NCBI GenBank assembly: GCA_029339505.1
Contig: JAQISU010000057.1
Location: 8,267,501 to 8,331,500, forward strand
DNA length: 64,000 nt
Reading direction: 5' to 3'
Source: Unio delphinus
Taxonomy: Eukaryota; Mollusca; Bivalvia; Unionida; Unionidae
Positions 61,661 through 64,000 of this stretch are shown here, piece after piece (within the stretch, counting starts at the first letter, position 1; each line of letters opens with the position of its first letter). A program made the position numbers and the translations under genes. The notes beneath the pieces were generated by a model, which saw nothing but the letters and a program-made list of their open reading frames with translations, did not search any database and was not told the origin of the DNA.

Positions 61661-64000
61661 TTTTGTGAAACGTGTCTCCACTTTAAGAAACGAACCGAAA
61701 CGAGCCAAATGTTGTTTGAATACCAGCCAAAGGTTGTTTGGGCTGGTTCTAAACTATTCACTACATTAGTCCTCTGGGTAGAACTTCATCAAGACAAATT
61801 TTTCTCAGGTCGTAAATGTTTATATCTTTTCAAAACATGTCATATGATGGATTTAATTTGATATCTAAATTGGACTACATCCATACTGGGACTCAATATA
61901 GGTTTGTGATGGGTCTTTAAAGAGAATATATATGGTAATACCGCAGTTATTTATCAGGCCCGTCCTCGGCACACTGACCTACTGGTTATTGAATCCATGT
62001 TGCTGATGATTGCAGTAGCATATAATGATATGTCTGGGCGAGTTACAGAAAGTTGTTTTTAGTAGCTATACCTTAGGTACCAAAACGTAAGTGATTCGTT
62101 GTCAAAGTTCATTCCGTATATTTTAAACAATTTACAGAGAATTAAAAGTTGTCTGTTCCTTAAATCAGAGACACTGATACTTTTGTATGTGCTGGATCAA
62201 TGGACAAAGCTTTAGATAGATAAATGCCAGCGGCCAGACAGACAGACAAATACAAAAAACAGACCGAGGTTAAGACATAAATATGTATAGATACGTCAGC
62301 TGTAGATACAAAGGGATGCATTCACTCAATTTGTACAAACATACAACTATGAACTAAAATTACGTGAATGCTTACAAAATTCACTGATCACAAAATTGAG
62401 CTATATTTACAAATCTTCACACCTGGTGCAAAAGAGCCCGTACTGTCGCACGCTTGTATTAAATGAATATTCACTTTGACAGTCATACTGTTCCAGTTGA
62501 CTTGCCTCTAGTACCAGACAGTCTTACTCATGACCCAACGGCCGATTAATTATCCCCGACCCCTCAGTTGGATGCCATTAGATGAGTCATCGTGCCCCGT
62601 CTGTTCATCCTAGTGTTACATATGACAAAGAGGTCGAGACGTAATAAACTGGCATGATTCATAGGATGTTATTTTGGTTTTTAAATCAGGTAAACATGTA
62701 AATTAAAATTGTAAACCAGGTAAACGTGTAAATTAAAAATTACTTGGGTTTACTGATACCAGATATCAAAGTGGCATTGTAGTTGTAGTAATGTTTACGA
62801 CTCTACGGTCTTAAAATATATCACATAAAAGTGTGAAGACAAACAAGTTCGGTAAATTTGAACAGATAATTTATTCTCTAATATATAAAGTGAAAATTTA
62901 GAACTTCAGTATTGTGAACTAAATCCAAAATAGTCATAAAGTTTATCACATGTCCAAATGTATAAAGTTCCAACTACATTCCAGTGGTATTCCAAATACT
63001 AATGTACAAGTACCCTGGATTGTGGTAATGTGCTAAGAGTATTTTGATTATCAGAATATTAACATCCAAAGATGTTCTCGTCTGTATTCACTATAATTCC
63101 AAATTAATGTTTCTGTCCAAGAATATTAATGTTGAACACTCTGTATTTCTAGTTTATAATAATTTGAATGCAACAATAAGACTAACTCCCGACTGCTAAA
63201 AATGTTAATACCAAAATGAGTAATTTCTCAAGTACACAACATTTTACTGTATTTTTTTTTTGTTTTTGCTTTTTGTTTTTTGTTTTAAAAACTAAAAAAA
63301 TAGCAGATCTAGGATGAGGGTCAAACTTTATTTTCCAGAAATTTCTTAGTTATCAGCTAGAAAACAAATATATAAATAAAAAAAATTATAATAAAGAACA
63401 TAGTAAATATCATGTACAACAGGTTTATCCATGGGTAATACCAATGTCTTAGACTCAAAGCACGATAAACATATCTACTGATGTTGATAGTGATCTGAAT
63501 ATTTAACCCACTCTTAGAACAATACTAGCTTGTATTATGCAATTTACGAATCGATGTCTATGTCATGTACACAATGAATTTGATTTTGAAATAAGTACAA
63601 AATACAAATGTATAACATATAATCATTTGGAAAAAGCCAACGAAAATACAATATACATAAATCAGTTATCTCACCTGAGAAGAATACGCAGAAAGTACGT
63701 ACCGTTTTTTCTACGGTGGTGTTTTCTGTGTCATTTGGTATCAATGATGTGGCAGTAGGCATCAAGATTAAGCTTGTTATTTAGCTTAAATTCCCTAAAG
63801 TATACCTTTTAAAGTAATGAAACGTGATCAGTCTGTTCATCTTATGAGATACTTCTTACTCTTACAGAAGTAGGTTACAGTATCCATCACTGTACGCTCT
63901 TTGAATATCTTTAGTCTGTGTATTGTAAAGGTCTATTACTATGACAGTGCCATATGTACAGGCATCAAGCTTGACAAGTCTATTCATTTAAAGGTTGCAT
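61661..64000. other. AT-rich DNA to window end, no gene recognised
   Basis: Contains a two-copy direct repeat near 62688-62742 ('caggtaaacatgtaaattaa' and 'caggtaaacgtgtaaattaa'), the dispersed AT-rich repeat at 62885-63010, and a T-rich then A-rich run at 63248-63300. The opposed 73-codon frames at 63537-63765 show no known domain. Confidence 0.45.
62885..63010 (+). repeat. Dispersed AT-rich repeat, partner of 22560-22760
   Basis: 'tcagtattgtgaactaaatc' then 'caaaatagtcataaa' and 'ccagtggtattccaaatac' align in order with the copy that follows the Polinton-like remnant at 22 kb. Confidence 0.5.

Overview
The window is non-coding, repeat-dominated DNA from an invertebrate animal, most probably a marine mollusc. 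It is AT-rich, has no operon-like gene packing, and no open reading frame looks like an intact host gene. The mollusc call is inference. It rests on tRNA-headed SINEs ending in a 'gaaaaattgttaaa..acgttaaa' tail, L2-type and RTE-type LINE remnants, hAT miniature elements, a decayed Maverick/Polinton-like element and a Gypsy-type remnant. Nearly every long ORF is the translation of a tandem repeat or a chance frame.

Layout. 0-5.4 kb: a 60-bp tandem repeat with internal inverted repeats, an antisense RTE-type reverse transcriptase fossil, two hAT MITEs with 8-bp target duplications, and two SINEs. 8.9-11.65 kb: a 65-copy, 37-bp minisatellite with a 592-bp higher-order period and a diverged seed copy just upstream. 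12.6-15.3 kb: degenerate repeats, an ATAC microsatellite and a 47-bp minisatellite. 16.1-17.6 kb: a small satellite split by copy 1 of a dispersed repeat (the GGTTGGGG family). 19.4-22.0 kb: remains of a Maverick/Polinton-like element (protein-primed-type DNA polymerase B, a small hydrophobic protein, an adenain-like protease), with a SINE bounded by a perfect 13-bp target duplication. 26-30.7 kb: three minisatellites and a retroposon 3' end with a (TTA)n tail. 30.7-34 kb: a SINE, an L2-type LINE piece, and a hAT MITE nested inside another, both with target duplications. 34.2-39.8 kb: 26-, 47-, 35- and 48-bp minisatellites. 44.7-50.4 kb: copies 2 and 3 of the GGTTGGGG family around a nearly 2-kb antisense L2-type LINE. 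55-59 kb: a 36-bp repeat arranged as 72-bp dimers, then an antisense Gypsy-type remnant in which integrase lies upstream of reverse transcriptase. The remainder is AT-rich sequence with scattered microsatellites.

Nothing here forms a working pathway. The window records successive insertions (Polinton-like, Gypsy, LINE, SINE, hAT) and heavy local tandem amplification. All protein-level calls come from reading short conserved motifs by eye in translated frames. No database search was possible.
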